From positions 1-32,591 of the forward strand of contig JAJDDI010000008.1 of assembly GCA_029260375.1 (NCBI GenBank): a DNA stretch of 32,591 nucleotides, written 5' to 3'. The position numbers were made by a program, and so were the translations under genes. Of the stretch, positions 10,329 to 19,500 are shown piece by piece. Origin of the DNA: Phycisphaerales bacterium (GTDB lineage: Bacteria; Planctomycetota; Phycisphaerae; Phycisphaerales; UBA1924). Below the pieces are notes generated by a model. The model did not search any database, was not told the DNA's origin, and worked only from the letters and a program-made list of their open reading frames with translations. Numbering within the stretch: position 1 is the stretch's first letter; each line of letters begins with the position of its first letter.

Positions 10329-11504
10329 TCAGGAGCGGGGGACGAAGCGGACGATGACGCCCGATCGCCCGACGATGTAGATAGCGCCGTCAACAAAGGC
10401 GTCGGTCTTGAGCATGACGGCGCCCGGGAAGCTGTGCCTGCGGATGACGTCGCCGCGCTCGGGATCGACGAGAGCGAGGTCGTTGCCGTCCCAGACGACG
10501 AGCTCACCGTCGCGGAGGCCGATGACCTCGCCGCGGACTTTGTCGTTGCGCCAGAGCAGGGAGCCGTCGATGGTGTCGAAGGCGGTGAGCCCGTGGGCCT
10601 CAAGGGTGACGTAGAGGGCGCCGTCGTGGAGCGCGGGCTGGGCGGTGACGGGGTACTCGGTGCGGACGCGCCAGGCGATGGCGCCGCCAACGGCGTCGAA
10701 GGCGTAGACGGACTGATCGAGGCTGCCGACGTACATGCGATCGGTGTCGGTGACGGGGGTGGAGGAGACGCCGCCGGAGATTTTGGCGCGCCCGACGGAG
10801 GCGCCGGAGTAGGGGTTGAGGAAGATGACGTCGCCGCCGCCGGAGACGGCGCCGAGGATCTCGTCGCCGATGAGCACGGGCGGGGCGACGATGGGGCCGT
10901 CGAGGGCGTAGGCCCAGGCGAAGACGCCCGCGTCGCGGTTGTGGGCCATGAGCTTGCCCGAGCCGGACGCGTAGATGGCGAAGTTGCCCACGAGCACGGG
11001 GGTGGTGTCCACCAGGAACTTGAAGGGGCTCTTGGCGACGAGGTTGCCGGAGGTGGCGCCCAGCTCGAAGAGCTCGGCGGCCGAGGAGGTGAGGATGAGA
11101 TCGTTGTCGCGGACGGAGCCGACGAACTTGGTGAAGCGGCTGCCGAGCTGGCTGGTCCAGAGCATGCGCCCGGAGCGGGACTCGAGGACGGAGAGGCTCG
11201 AGCCGGATTCCTGGGCGATGAGCAGGTCGCCGGCGGGGGTGAGGTCGGTGACGCGCCCGCGGGGCGAGATGAAGGGCTTGGAGCTCCAGTCCCACTGGTA
11301 GCCCAGGTGGGCCCAGTCGTCGTGGACGATGCGGAAGCCATCGGCGTCGGTGACCACCCCGCCCGTGGGGCTCTCGGGGTTGCTGCTTAGGGTTCCGACG
11401 GGCGCCGAGGATCCTCCGCCCGAGGCGCCGGCGTTGGGCGTGGACTCACACCCGAGGACGAGCGACGTGGCGAGAGTGGCGGCAAGCAGATCGGCTCTGA
11501 GCAT
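10329..11504 (-). CDS. PQQ-like beta-propeller lipoprotein (BamB-like)
   Basis: 391 residues. An N-terminal lipoprotein signal peptide ends at VLGC (Cys19), followed by a Gly/Ser/Pro linker (about 20-50) and a beta-propeller of PQQ-type repeats. Repeated blade motifs of the form A-x-D-x-x-x-G-x-x-W are visible: VLESRSGRMLWTSQL, YAFDAVGGAIAWRVRT, TAFDTIDGSLLWRND and LVDPERGDVIRRHSF. Such proteins are usually non-enzymatic scaffolds. BamB of the outer-membrane BAM complex is the best known, but fold alone does not prove that role. It starts divergently from ribE across a 169-bp gap and appears to lead the purH transcript, an unrelated partner. Confidence 0.82.
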   Translation of the reverse strand: MLRADLLAATLATSLVLGCESTPNAGASGGGSSAPVGTLSSNPESPTGGVVTDADGFRIVHDDWAHLGYQWDWSSKPFISPRGRVTDLTPAGDLLIAQESGSSLSVLESRSGRMLWTSQLGSRFTKFVGSVRDNDLILTSSAAELFELGATSGNLVAKSPFKFLVDTTPVLVGNFAIYASGSGKLMAHNRDAGVFAWAYALDGPIVAPPVLIGDEILGAVSGGGDVIFLNPYSGASVGRAKISGGVSSTPVTDTDRMYVGSLDQSVYAFDAVGGAIAWRVRTEYPVTAQPALHDGALYVTLEAHGLTAFDTIDGSLLWRNDKVRGEVIGLRDGELVVWDGNDLALVDPERGDVIRRHSFPGAVMLKTDAFVDGAIYIVGRSGVIVRFVPRS

Positions 11505-11639
11505 CCCAGGCTATCTCCGGTGGGCGGGGCAGGTCGCGGTCTGGCCGCGGCTGGCCCGCATGGGTGGCGGGACGGACGCCAGACAACGCCCGCAGCGGAG
11601 TATCGAGGCGCCCGTGCCCCCGGTCAAGCTCTCCACCGC

Positions 11640-11667
11640 TTGACCCCCGCCCTGGGGGCGAAAGACT
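11640..11667 (+). promoter_or_regulatory. ribE promoter, probably leaderless
   Basis: TTGACC at 11640-11645 and AAGACT at 11662-11667 are separated by 16 bp. The -10 ends 6 nt before the ribE ATG, placing the expected transcription start at or next to the A of ATG. No FMN riboswitch is visible in the 169-bp upstream gap. The best -35/-10 pair among the leaderless candidates here. Confidence 0.55.
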
Positions 11668-11673
11668 CATTCC

Positions 11674-12288
11674 ATGTTCACGGGTCTGGTCCAGGCGGTG
11701 GGACGGGTGGTCGGGGCTGATGGCGCCGGGGGGAATCTGCGTCTGGAGATCGATCCGGGGGCGTGGCGACCCCGGTTCGAGGCGGGCGAGTCGATATCGA
11801 TCAACGGGTGCTGTCTGACGCTGGTCAAGGCCCCGGCTCCTGACGAGCCGCTGCTGTTCGACGCGATCCCCGAGACGCTGAGCAAGACCACGCTGGGCGC
11901 CCTGGGGGTGGGGACGCGGGTGAACCTCGAACGCTCGGCGACGCCCGCGACGCTGCTGGGCGGGCACATCGTCCAGGGGCACGTGGACGGCGTGGGGCGG
12001 GTGGTGGGTGTGAATCGGGACGGGGAGTACCGGGTTCGGATCGGGGCGCCGGCGGAGCTGATGGAGTTCGTCACGCCCAAGGGCTCAGTCTGTGTCGAGG
12101 GCGTCTCGCTGACGATTGCGGCGCTGAGCCCGGGCGAGGCGTGGTTCGAGGTGACGCTGATCCCTACGACGCTGGAGCTGACCACGCTGGGTGGGCTGGG
12201 CGAGGGCGACACGGTGAACCTGGAGTGCGACATCATCGCCAAGACGATTCTGCACCACGCCCAGCACTACTCACGCGCGGACCGGTAG
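11674..12288 (+). CDS. ribE: Riboflavin synthase alpha subunit
   Basis: 204 residues. It dismutates two 6,7-dimethyl-8-ribityllumazine molecules to riboflavin and the pyrimidine precursor. Two tandem lumazine-binding repeats are seen: MFTGLVQAVGRV with SISINGCCLTLV (residues 1 to about 97), and GGHIVQGHVDGVGRVV with GSVCVEGVSLTIA (about 98-195). The N-terminal MFTGLVQ is invariant in the family and fixes the start. No Shine-Dalgarno precedes the ATG. Other riboflavin genes are absent nearby, so rib genes are dispersed. The gene stops 9 bp before ruvC. Confidence 0.97.
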   Translation: MFTGLVQAVGRVVGADGAGGNLRLEIDPGAWRPRFEAGESISINGCCLTLVKAPAPDEPLLFDAIPETLSKTTLGALGVGTRVNLERSATPATLLGGHIVQGHVDGVGRVVGVNRDGEYRVRIGAPAELMEFVTPKGSVCVEGVSLTIAALSPGEAWFEVTLIPTTLELTTLGGLGEGDTVNLECDIIAKTILHHAQHYSRADR

Positions 12289-12291
12289 ACT
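12286..12291 (+). promoter_or_regulatory. Candidate -10 for leaderless ruvC
   Basis: TAGACT (context GGTAGACTC) lies across the ribE stop codon and ends 6 nt before the ruvC GTG. No Shine-Dalgarno is present. The spacing places transcription start on the GTG itself. No convincing -35. Confidence 0.45.
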
Positions 12292-12297
12292 CGTCGC

Positions 12298-12867
12298 GTG
12301 CGCATCCTCGGCATCGATCCCGGCCTCCGCATCACCGGTTACGCGTGCATCGAGGGCACGCTGGTGGCGCCCACGATCGTCGAGGCGGGGGTGATCCGGC
12401 TCGACGCGTCGGACGCGGACGACCCCTCCGAGTCGATCCCGCGCCGGCTGCTCGAGCTGGAGCGTGACCTGATCGACCTGCTCGAGCGGGTGAGGCCCGA
12501 GGCGGTCGCGGTCGAGGGGTTGTTCGTGCACAGCGACCACGTGAACACGGCGGTGAAGATGGCCCACGCCCGCGGGGTGATGCTGCTGACCATCCGCAGG
12601 GCGGGGCTGGGGCTGGTCGAGCTCAAGCCCGCGGCGGTGAAGAAGTCGCTGACCGGCTCGGGGCGCGCGACCAAGGCGCAGATGCAGGAGGGGGTCCGGC
12701 GCGTCTTCGGGCTGGCCGAGGCGCCCAGGCCCGCGGATGTCGCCGATGCGCTGGCGATCGCGCTGTGCGCCCTGGCCCGAGATCTGTCTCCGGCGGGCGC
12801 GGCGCGTGGTCTGGGGGCGGGGTTCGACGGGGGTCGGGTCGGCGGTGGGGGCGGGACGGGCGGGTAG
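12298..12867 (+). CDS. ruvC: Holliday junction resolvase RuvC
   Basis: 189 residues. RuvC cuts Holliday junctions made by recombination, working with RuvAB. RILGIDPGLRITGY holds Asp7, AVAVEGLFVH holds Glu73, and PADVADALAIALC holds Asp147 and Asp150, giving the complete four-acid active site. VKKSLTGSGRATKAQMQ is the standard DNA-contact loop. The start is GTG 12298. The C-terminus runs into a Gly-rich tail (from about 171) not typical of the family and probably disordered. ruvA and ruvB are not in the window. The NtrC-type gene begins 11 bp downstream. Confidence 0.96.
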   Translation: MRILGIDPGLRITGYACIEGTLVAPTIVEAGVIRLDASDADDPSESIPRRLLELERDLIDLLERVRPEAVAVEGLFVHSDHVNTAVKMAHARGVMLLTIRRAGLGLVELKPAAVKKSLTGSGRATKAQMQEGVRRVFGLAEAPRPADVADALAIALCALARDLSPAGAARGLGAGFDGGRVGGGGGTGG

Positions 12868-12870
12868 ACT
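12865..12870 (+). promoter_or_regulatory. Candidate -10 for the NtrC-type regulator gene
   Basis: GGGTAGACTC at the end of ruvC; the hexamer overlaps the ruvC stop and ends 8 nt before ATG 12879. No Shine-Dalgarno lies before this ATG. It repeats the arrangement seen at ruvC, suggesting a leaderless or near-leaderless transcript. Confidence 0.4.
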
Positions 12871-12878
12871 CAGGGCCC

Positions 12879-14324
12879 ATGAGCAGCACGAAGAAGTTGA
12901 GCAAACCGATCGGCGCCCAGGTGCTGATCGTCGAGGACGAGTCGGAGCACGCGGACGTGATGGCCGACGCGCTGCGCCGCCCGGGGCACGTGTGCACCAT
13001 CGTCGGCTCGGTCGAGAGCGCGATGGAGGAGCTCCGGGGCGGGTCGTTCGACGTGATCGTGACGGACCTGCGGATGCCCGGGTCCGCGGGGCAGGAGGGG
13101 ACGGCGGGCGACGGGTCGGACGCGGGGATGAGGGTGCTTGAGGCGGCGCAGCGGCTGCAGCCCGAGGCCGAGGCGATCATGGTCACGGCGCACGGGGACG
13201 TGCCCACGGCCCGGGCGGCGTTCAAGCACGGGGCGTTCGATTTCATCGAGAAGCCGCTGGACCTGGAGCTGTTCCGCTCGCTGGTGAACCGCGCGGCGGA
13301 GGCAGTGACATTGCGTCACGAGTCGGGCGGGCTGGGCGAGCTGGTGCAGCACGACGGGTTCGAGGGGATCGTGGCGGGCTCGGAGCCGATGCGCAAGATC
13401 CTCAAGGCGGTGACGACGGTGGCGCCGAGCACGATCAGCGTGTTGATCACGGGCGAGAGCGGGACGGGCAAGGAGCTGATCGCCGAGGCGCTGCACAAGG
13501 CGTCGCCGCGGGCGGGCAAGCGGTTCGTCGCGTTCAACTGCGCCGGGCAGAGCGAGAGCCTGCTCGAGGACCAGCTGTTCGGGCACGTGCGCGGCGCGTT
13601 CACGGGCGCCGACAAGGATCGCGAGGGCGTGTTCGAGTACGCCGACGGCGGGACGTTGTTCCTAGACGAGATCGGTGACATGCCCCTGACGATGCAGGCC
13701 AAGCTGCTGCGTGTGCTCGAGTCGGGCGAGCTGGTGCGCCTCGGGTCCAACGAGCAGCGCAAGACGGACGTCCGGTTTGTCAGCGCGACCAATCGGGACC
13801 TGAAGGCGATGGTCGGGCAGGGCGCGTTCCGCGAGGACCTTTTCTTCCGGATCAACGCGAGCCATATTCATCTTCCGCCGCTGCGGGACCGGCGCGACGA
13901 CATCCCGCGGATCGTGCGTCACGCGATCGCCAAGTACAGCGAGGAGGCGGCGCCGGGGCGCCCGGTGCCCGGTGTGACGGACGCGGCGCTGATGCGGCTG
14001 ACGAGCTTCGCCTGGCCGGGGAATGTGCGCCAGCTGCTCAACATCGTGCAGAATATGGTCGTGACGGCCTCGGGCGAGAGCGGGGGCGAGGCGCTGCCCG
14101 TGCTGGGCGTTGAGCACATCCCCGAGGAGATCCGGGCCGATCAGGACGAGACCCCCGAACCCGGGGGGGGGTCGCTCGCGGGGGCCAGCCTGGAGCAGCT
14201 CGAGAAGCGGGCGATCCGGGAGACGCTGCGGCTGACGGGGGGCAACCGAGAGCAGGCCGCAAAGCTGCTGGGCATCGGGGAGCGGACGCTTTACCGGAAG
14301 CTCAAGGAGTTCAATCTCCGTTAG
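12879..14324 (+). CDS. Sigma-54-dependent response regulator, NtrC family
   Basis: 481 residues in the canonical order receiver, AAA+ and Fis-type helix-turn-helix. Receiver: acidic pair in LIVEDE, phosphoacceptor Asp63 in VTDLRMPG, Thr103 and Lys125. AAA+ domain: Walker A GESGTGKE at 192-199, the sigma-54-contacting GAFTGA at 239-244, Walker B TLFLDEI near 260-265. C-terminal Fis-type HTH: GGNREQAAKLLGIGERTLYRKLKEF. It should activate sigma-54 promoters when phosphorylated. An oddity is a Gly-rich insert of about 14 residues (SAGQEGTAGDGSDAG) in the loop right after the phosphoacceptor. ATG 12879 is chosen over an upstream in-frame extension that lies inside ruvC. No histidine kinase is adjacent; targets are unknown. 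Confidence 0.94.
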   Translation: MSSTKKLSKPIGAQVLIVEDESEHADVMADALRRPGHVCTIVGSVESAMEELRGGSFDVIVTDLRMPGSAGQEGTAGDGSDAGMRVLEAAQRLQPEAEAIMVTAHGDVPTARAAFKHGAFDFIEKPLDLELFRSLVNRAAEAVTLRHESGGLGELVQHDGFEGIVAGSEPMRKILKAVTTVAPSTISVLITGESGTGKELIAEALHKASPRAGKRFVAFNCAGQSESLLEDQLFGHVRGAFTGADKDREGVFEYADGGTLFLDEIGDMPLTMQAKLLRVLESGELVRLGSNEQRKTDVRFVSATNRDLKAMVGQGAFREDLFFRINASHIHLPPLRDRRDDIPRIVRHAIAKYSEEAAPGRPVPGVTDAALMRLTSFAWPGNVRQLLNIVQNMVVTASGESGGEALPVLGVEHIPEEIRADQDETPEPGGGSLAGASLEQLEKRAIRETLRLTGGNREQAAKLLGIGERTLYRKLKEFNLR

Positions 14325-14353
14325 GGCAACCGCTTGCCTTGTGCATATCCGTG

Positions 14354-14367
14354 GATTCCCGGGAATC
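14354..14367. promoter_or_regulatory. 14-bp perfect palindrome in the intergenic region
   Basis: gattcccgggaatc is a perfect two-fold symmetric 14-mer in the 198-bp gap between the NtrC-type gene and the HDOD gene, 30 bp after the former's stop. It could be a dimer-binding operator or a short hairpin. The rest of the gap (14325-14522) shows a small ggcaa/ttgcc inverted repeat at its start and no further clear signal. Confidence 0.35.
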
Positions 14368-14522
14368 GGGGTCTGTCTGTGCCGCATCCCCAGCAAACCG
14401 AGGGGGTTCACCACTCCAGTCTGCTGCGTTGCTCCCCGATAGAAGCCGGGGGCGAATACCCCATCGATAGATCGAGCGGGTCATTGAGCGCCCATCTCTG
14501 GGGCTTTGGGAGCGGCAGGACC

Positions 14523-16505
14523 ATGTCGAACGACGTACTGGATCAGGTTCTGGGGTGTCCGTCTCTCCCCACGTTGCCGTCGGTGGCGGTGCATCTGCTG
14601 GAGTTGACGCGGGATCCTGACGCCAATGTTGGTGACATCTCGGTGCTGGTGAAGCAGGACCAGGGCCTGGCGGTCAAGGTGCTCAGGACGGTCAACTCGA
14701 GCTATTACGGGCTGGCCAAGCCGTGCGGTTCGATCGAGCGGGCGCTGATGTATCTGGGGCTCAACACGGTCAAGTCGCTCGTGCTGGGATTCAGCCTTGT
14801 CGAGTCGACCCACACGGTTGGAACCGACTCGGAGTTTGATCTGACGGCGCACTGGCGAGCGTCGCTGCACGGCGCCGTGGCGTCGCGAGAGCTGGCGATC
14901 CTCACGGGAGCCGCCGAGCCCGACGACGCGTTCACCGGCGGGCTGTTCCAGGATGTGGGCATGCTCGCGATGTTCGTATCGCTCGGGGACCGGTACGAGC
15001 AGGTGCTGAAGGAGGCGGGACCCGAGCGTGTCGATCTGTGTCAGATCGAGAGGCGGTGTCTGGGCCTCACGCACGCGGAGGCCGGGAAGGCGCTGGCGAC
15101 CAAGTGGAGCCTCCCCGCGGAGATCGCCAACGCGATCGCGTTTCACCACAACGGCGAAAGGGCCGTCGGCAACGGTCTGGCGCTGGCGCGTATCGTCGCG
15201 CTCGGGTGCATCGCGGCCGGGGCGTTGGCCAACGGGGGGTCGAAGGCGAAGGCGCGCGAGCTGGGCGATAAGGCAAGCGAGTGGTTCAACTACCGGGGGG
15301 ACATCGAGCCGGTTCTCGAGTCGATTGCGTCGGGAACGGCCACGCTCGCCAAGCTGTTCAACGTGGATGTGGGCAAGGAGCCCAACATCAAGATGATCAT
15401 GAGTCAGGCGAGCGATCGCAGCTTCGAGCTGCAGATGGAGACGCAGCGTCAGGCCGATCAGATGGCCCAGAAGGCCTCCACCGACGGGCTGACGGGGATC
15501 TCCAACCGCGCCGAGTTCGACCGGCTCTTGAGCGACGCGTTCGGGCCGGTGCAGCGCGAGAACGCTGATCTGTGCGTGCTCTTCATGGACGCCGACCGCT
15601 TCAAGAGCGTCAACGACACGCACGGGCACGCCGCGGGTGACGCGGTGCTCATCGAGCTGGCGCGCCGGGTGCGCAGCACGGTGGGCGATCGCGGGCAGAC
15701 GTGCCGGTACGGGGGCGAGGAGTTCGCCGTCATCCTGCCCGGGGTCGGCGCGGACGAGGGCGGGGAGATCGGCGAGCAGATCAGGGCCACGATCGAGGCG
15801 TCCGCGTTCGATCTGTCGGGCGTTGATGGCGTCCCCGACGAGCTTTCGGTGACGGTCAGCGTCGGAGTCTCCGCGATGGACGCGGCGGACCGGGCGCGGA
15901 TCCACTCTGCCGAGAAGCTGGTGCTTGAGGCGGATGAGGCGGTCTACGCCGCGAAGAACGCCGGCAGGAACCGGGTGAAGGTCTTCGGGCGCCTGCGAGA
16001 CGTGGACCGGCTTGGCGAGGCTCCTGCGGGCGCCAAAGGACACCGGGATGATCTGGCCAGCGTTCCGGTGGGGCCGGGCGTCGCGGGGGAGGAGCTGATG
16101 ATCCTGCTCGTCGAGGACGATGCGCTCGCGGCGACGCTGCTCAAGACCGTGCTGGGTCGCAACGGGCGGGCGCGCGTGGAGTGGCTCTCCACTGGCTCGG
16201 GCGCGGCCAAGCGGCTCGCCCAGATCGATTCGGGCGCTTCGCCCGCTCCGGACCTCATCGTCGCGGACCTCGGACTGCCGGGCGAGACCGGGATCGAGCT
16301 GCTCCTGACAGCGCGGGCGTCGTCGGCGATGACGGACGTGCCGTTCGTCATCATGACCGCCTCGGATGAGGCGGAGGACATCGAACTCTGCATGCAGGCG
16401 GGCGCGACGGCGTTTGTCCGCAAGGTGGAACTGTGCTCGGAGCTGCCCAAGTGGGTGGACCAGCTGCTGAGTACCGCGGGCGAGCAGGACCCACAGGCCG
16501 CGTGA
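14523..16505 (+). CDS. HDOD-GGDEF-receiver signalling protein (diguanylate cyclase)
   Basis: 660 residues with three joined modules. HDOD domain (about 10-280): LPTLPSVAVHLLELTRDPDANVGDIS, then LFQDVGMLAMF and AIAFHHNG. GGDEF domain (about 318-485): STDGLTGISNRAEFD and catalytic RYGGEEF (397-401), an active-type motif predicted to make cyclic di-GMP; the inhibitory RxxD site is not seen at its usual place. A C-terminal receiver domain (about 526-650) has EDD, phosphoacceptor Asp582, Thr612 and Lys634 intact. A C-terminal rather than N-terminal receiver is unusual. ATG 14523 is preferred over upstream in-frame positions because HDOD homology begins at once and GGAG/AGGA lie just before it. It follows the NtrC-type gene and converges on purL with a 9-bp gap. 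Confidence 0.9.
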   Translation: MSNDVLDQVLGCPSLPTLPSVAVHLLELTRDPDANVGDISVLVKQDQGLAVKVLRTVNSSYYGLAKPCGSIERALMYLGLNTVKSLVLGFSLVESTHTVGTDSEFDLTAHWRASLHGAVASRELAILTGAAEPDDAFTGGLFQDVGMLAMFVSLGDRYEQVLKEAGPERVDLCQIERRCLGLTHAEAGKALATKWSLPAEIANAIAFHHNGERAVGNGLALARIVALGCIAAGALANGGSKAKARELGDKASEWFNYRGDIEPVLESIASGTATLAKLFNVDVGKEPNIKMIMSQASDRSFELQMETQRQADQMAQKASTDGLTGISNRAEFDRLLSDAFGPVQRENADLCVLFMDADRFKSVNDTHGHAAGDAVLIELARRVRSTVGDRGQTCRYGGEEFAVILPGVGADEGGEIGEQIRATIEASAFDLSGVDGVPDELSVTVSVGVSAMDAADRARIHSAEKLVLEADEAVYAAKNAGRNRVKVFGRLRDVDRLGEAPAGAKGHRDDLASVPVGPGVAGEELMILLVEDDALAATLLKTVLGRNGRARVEWLSTGSGAAKRLAQIDSGASPAPDLIVADLGLPGETGIELLLTARASSAMTDVPFVIMTASDEAEDIELCMQAGATAFVRKVELCSELPKWVDQLLSTAGEQDPQAA

Positions 16506-16514
16506 GCGCGCCGG

Positions 16515-19500
16515 CTACCAGTCCAGCGGCGCCCGCCAGGCGGTGGCCAGCTGCTCGACATCGACCGACTCATCCGAGGGGCCGCGCAGCTTGAGGCGCC
16601 CGGTCGCGGTTGTCTGCCCGACCCACGTCCAGCCCGCGCTGAGTTTGGTCATGAGCGATCGGAACGCCTCGGCGTGCTGCGGGCGGACCTCGAGCACGTA
16701 GCAGCCCGGGCGCTCGGAGAACAGCCGCGCCGTCGCGGCCCGGTTCGAGTACCACGCTCCGATGGGGTCCGATTCGGTCGAGCCGGCAATGAGCATCTCA
16801 GCCAGCGCGACGAGCGGTCCGCCGTCCGAGCAGTCGTGGCAGGACGCGATGAGACCCCCGGTGATCGCCTGCGCGACGGCGCGGGCGGTCTGCGGGCACT
16901 GCGTCAGATCGACCGCGGGGATCTGGGCCGGGTCGAAGGCGTTGGCCTTGTCGGGGGTCGCGTCGGCGGGGAGGCCGAACAGACGCTGGTAATGCGAGCC
17001 GCCCAGACGCATCGGGTTGAGGGCGCTGTCGCCCTGCCAGGGCTCGACGATGTACAGCTCGTTGCCGGGCGCCTTGATGTCCATGGTGACGCAGCGGTCA
17101 ACATCGGTCACGATGCCGATGCCGCTGATGAGCAGGGTGGGGGGGATCTGGATTGTGCGTCCGGCGTCGCCCCCCTCGCCCGGGATGGTGAACTGGTTGT
17201 TGAGCGAGTCCTTGCCCGAGACGAACGGGGTTCGGTAGGCCTTGGCGGCGTCGTAGCAGCCCTCGGCGGCGCGGACGAGCGTGGCCAGGTTGTCCGGGCG
17301 ATTGCAGCTGGGCCAGCAGAAGTTGTCGAGGATGGCGGTGCGGTCGGGGTCGGCGCCGACACAGACGAGGTTGCGTACGCACTCGTCGATGGCGGCGATG
17401 GCCATGAGGTAGGGGTCGCCGTCGAGGTCGGGGTCGCCGATGCCGGTGGAGAGGCCGCAGGCGATGGCGCGCCCGCGCCCGGTCCCCGGGCGCGGCTCGA
17501 CGACGGAGGCGTCGCCCGGGCCTCGCCCGAGCGGGCCCACGAGCGGGCGGATGGCGGTGGCGCCCTGCACCTCGTGGTCGTACTGGCGGACGATCCAGTG
17601 CTTGCTGGCGATGTTGGGGTGGGCGAGCAAGGTGGTGAGGGCTTCGAGGGCGGAGGGCGAGTTGGCGAGAGACGGAGAGACGGAGGAACGGAGAGACGAA
17701 GTGCTGTCGTCACTTCCCCGAACGCGACTCGCCGATACTTCGTCTCTGCGTCTCTTCGTCTCTTCGTCTCTCAGTCCCGATCCACCATCCCACAAGGCTT
17801 CTCGGGTGGGCGTCGGGATGCCGTCGTGGAGGAAGGCCATGGGCAGGCGCCCGACCTCGTGCTCGTGGAAGTTGAGGATGAGCTCGCTGGCCTGCGTCCC
17901 GAAGTGTCCCAGGTCGGCCAGCTCGACGTGCTCCTCGTCGCAGATCTGCTGGAGCGCCTCGACGCGGTCGGCGGGGACGCTCAGGACCATGCGCTCCTGG
18001 GCCTCGCTGATCCAGATCTCGTCGTAGGTCAGGCCGTCGTACTTGAGGGGCGCGCGTTCGAGGTTGACGCTGGCGCCGATCTTCTCGCCCATCTCGCCCA
18101 CGGCGGAGCTGAAGCCCCCGGCGCCGCAGTCGGTGATCGCGGTGAAGAGGGGGCCGCCCTCAAAGTCGCGGGCGCGGAGGATGGCGTCGAGGACGCGCTT
18201 TTCTTCGATCGCGTTGCCGATCTGCACGGCGTGGCTGAACTCGTCGGCGTGGGTGTCGGTCAGCTCGGCGCTGGAGAAGGTGGCGCCGTGGATGCCGTCG
18301 CGCCCGGTGCGCCCGCCCAGGGCGATGATGCGGTCGCCGGGTTGGGCGTCGCCCGAGATAAAGGCGTCGTCCTTGCCGCGGGGCATGAGGCCGATGCAGC
18401 CGCAGAAGACGAGGGGGTTGCCGACGTAGCGGTCGTCGAACCAGACGGCGCCGTTGACGGTGGGGATGCCCATGCGGTTGCCGTAGTCGCGGACGCCGGC
18501 GACGACCTCGGTGAGGATGCGCTTGGGGTGGAGGCAGCCGGTGGGCACGGCGTCGAGCCCGGGGCTGGCGACGCAGAAGACGTCGGTGCTGGCGATGGGC
18601 TTGGCGGCCATGCCGGTGCCGATGATGTCGCGGATGCAGCCGCCGATGCCCGTCGCGGCGCCGCCGTAGGGCTCGATGGCGCTGGGGTGGTTGTGCGTCT
18701 CGACCTTGACGCAGACGGCGTATTCCTCGTCAAACTCGATGATGCCCGCGTTATCGACGAAGACCGAGAGCGTCCAGTCCACGCCCTCGGCGATCAGCTC
18801 GTGCGTCGCGGCGGCGACGGTGGACTTGAGCAGGTTGTGGATGGTGACGGACCCGTCCGCGTTGACCTCGTGCCCCGGACGGTTGGCCCACTCAATCCTG
18901 GTCTCTCCGTCTCTTCGTGTCTCCGTCTCTGTGTATCTGATCGTGCTTTTGAGCGTTTTGTGGACGCAGTGCTCGGACCAGGTCTGGGCGAGGGTTTCGA
19001 GCTCGATGTCGGTGGGCTCGCGCTCAAGCGTGCGGTACTCGTCGCGGATGGCGCGCATCTCGTCGAGCGAGAGGAACAGATGCCCGTCGCGGCTGAGCGT
19101 CTCGAGCCCCGCGTCGTCCAGATCGCGGATCGGGATGCGGGCGACCTCGAAGGCGTGCTCGTGTCCGACGGGGAACGACTCGGGCCAGTGGGCCTGCGTG
19201 TGGATGGCCTGCACGACGGGGTTGGCCAGGAGGCGGCGGGCCATCTGGCGGGCCTGGTCCTGGTCGATGCCCGTGAGGTCGTAGCGCCAGCCGGTGGAGA
19301 CCCTGGCGTCGGCGCCCACGAGCTCGCGGATGGCGTCCTGAACCGTCTGGGCGGTGGGGTCCATGACGCCCGGGAGCGGGTGAACCTCGATGAGGGCGTA
19401 CCCGGGTTCGGGTGGGGACACGCCCGGCGCGGCGCGCTCGGTGACGGGGTCCTCGAGCAGGCGCGAGCGGATTGTTTCGGCGTCCCAGTCGCCCATCGAG

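Noticed and set aside
11505..11673. FMN riboswitch upstream of ribE
   Set aside because: None of the conserved RFN-element core sequence or multi-stem layout is seen in the 169-bp gap, and the promoter candidate abuts the ATG.
14325..14338. Possible sigma-54 promoter (GG, ten bases, GC) after the NtrC-type gene
   Set aside because: GG and TTGC occur at the right distance, but the -24 box does not match TGGCAC beyond GG. It is also explained by a short ggcaa/ttgcc inverted repeat.
17640..17790. Frameshift or sequencing error in purL at the low-complexity stretch
   Set aside because: The frame is intact on both sides and conserved PurL blocks resume in the same frame. The stretch is better explained as an in-frame repeat insertion.
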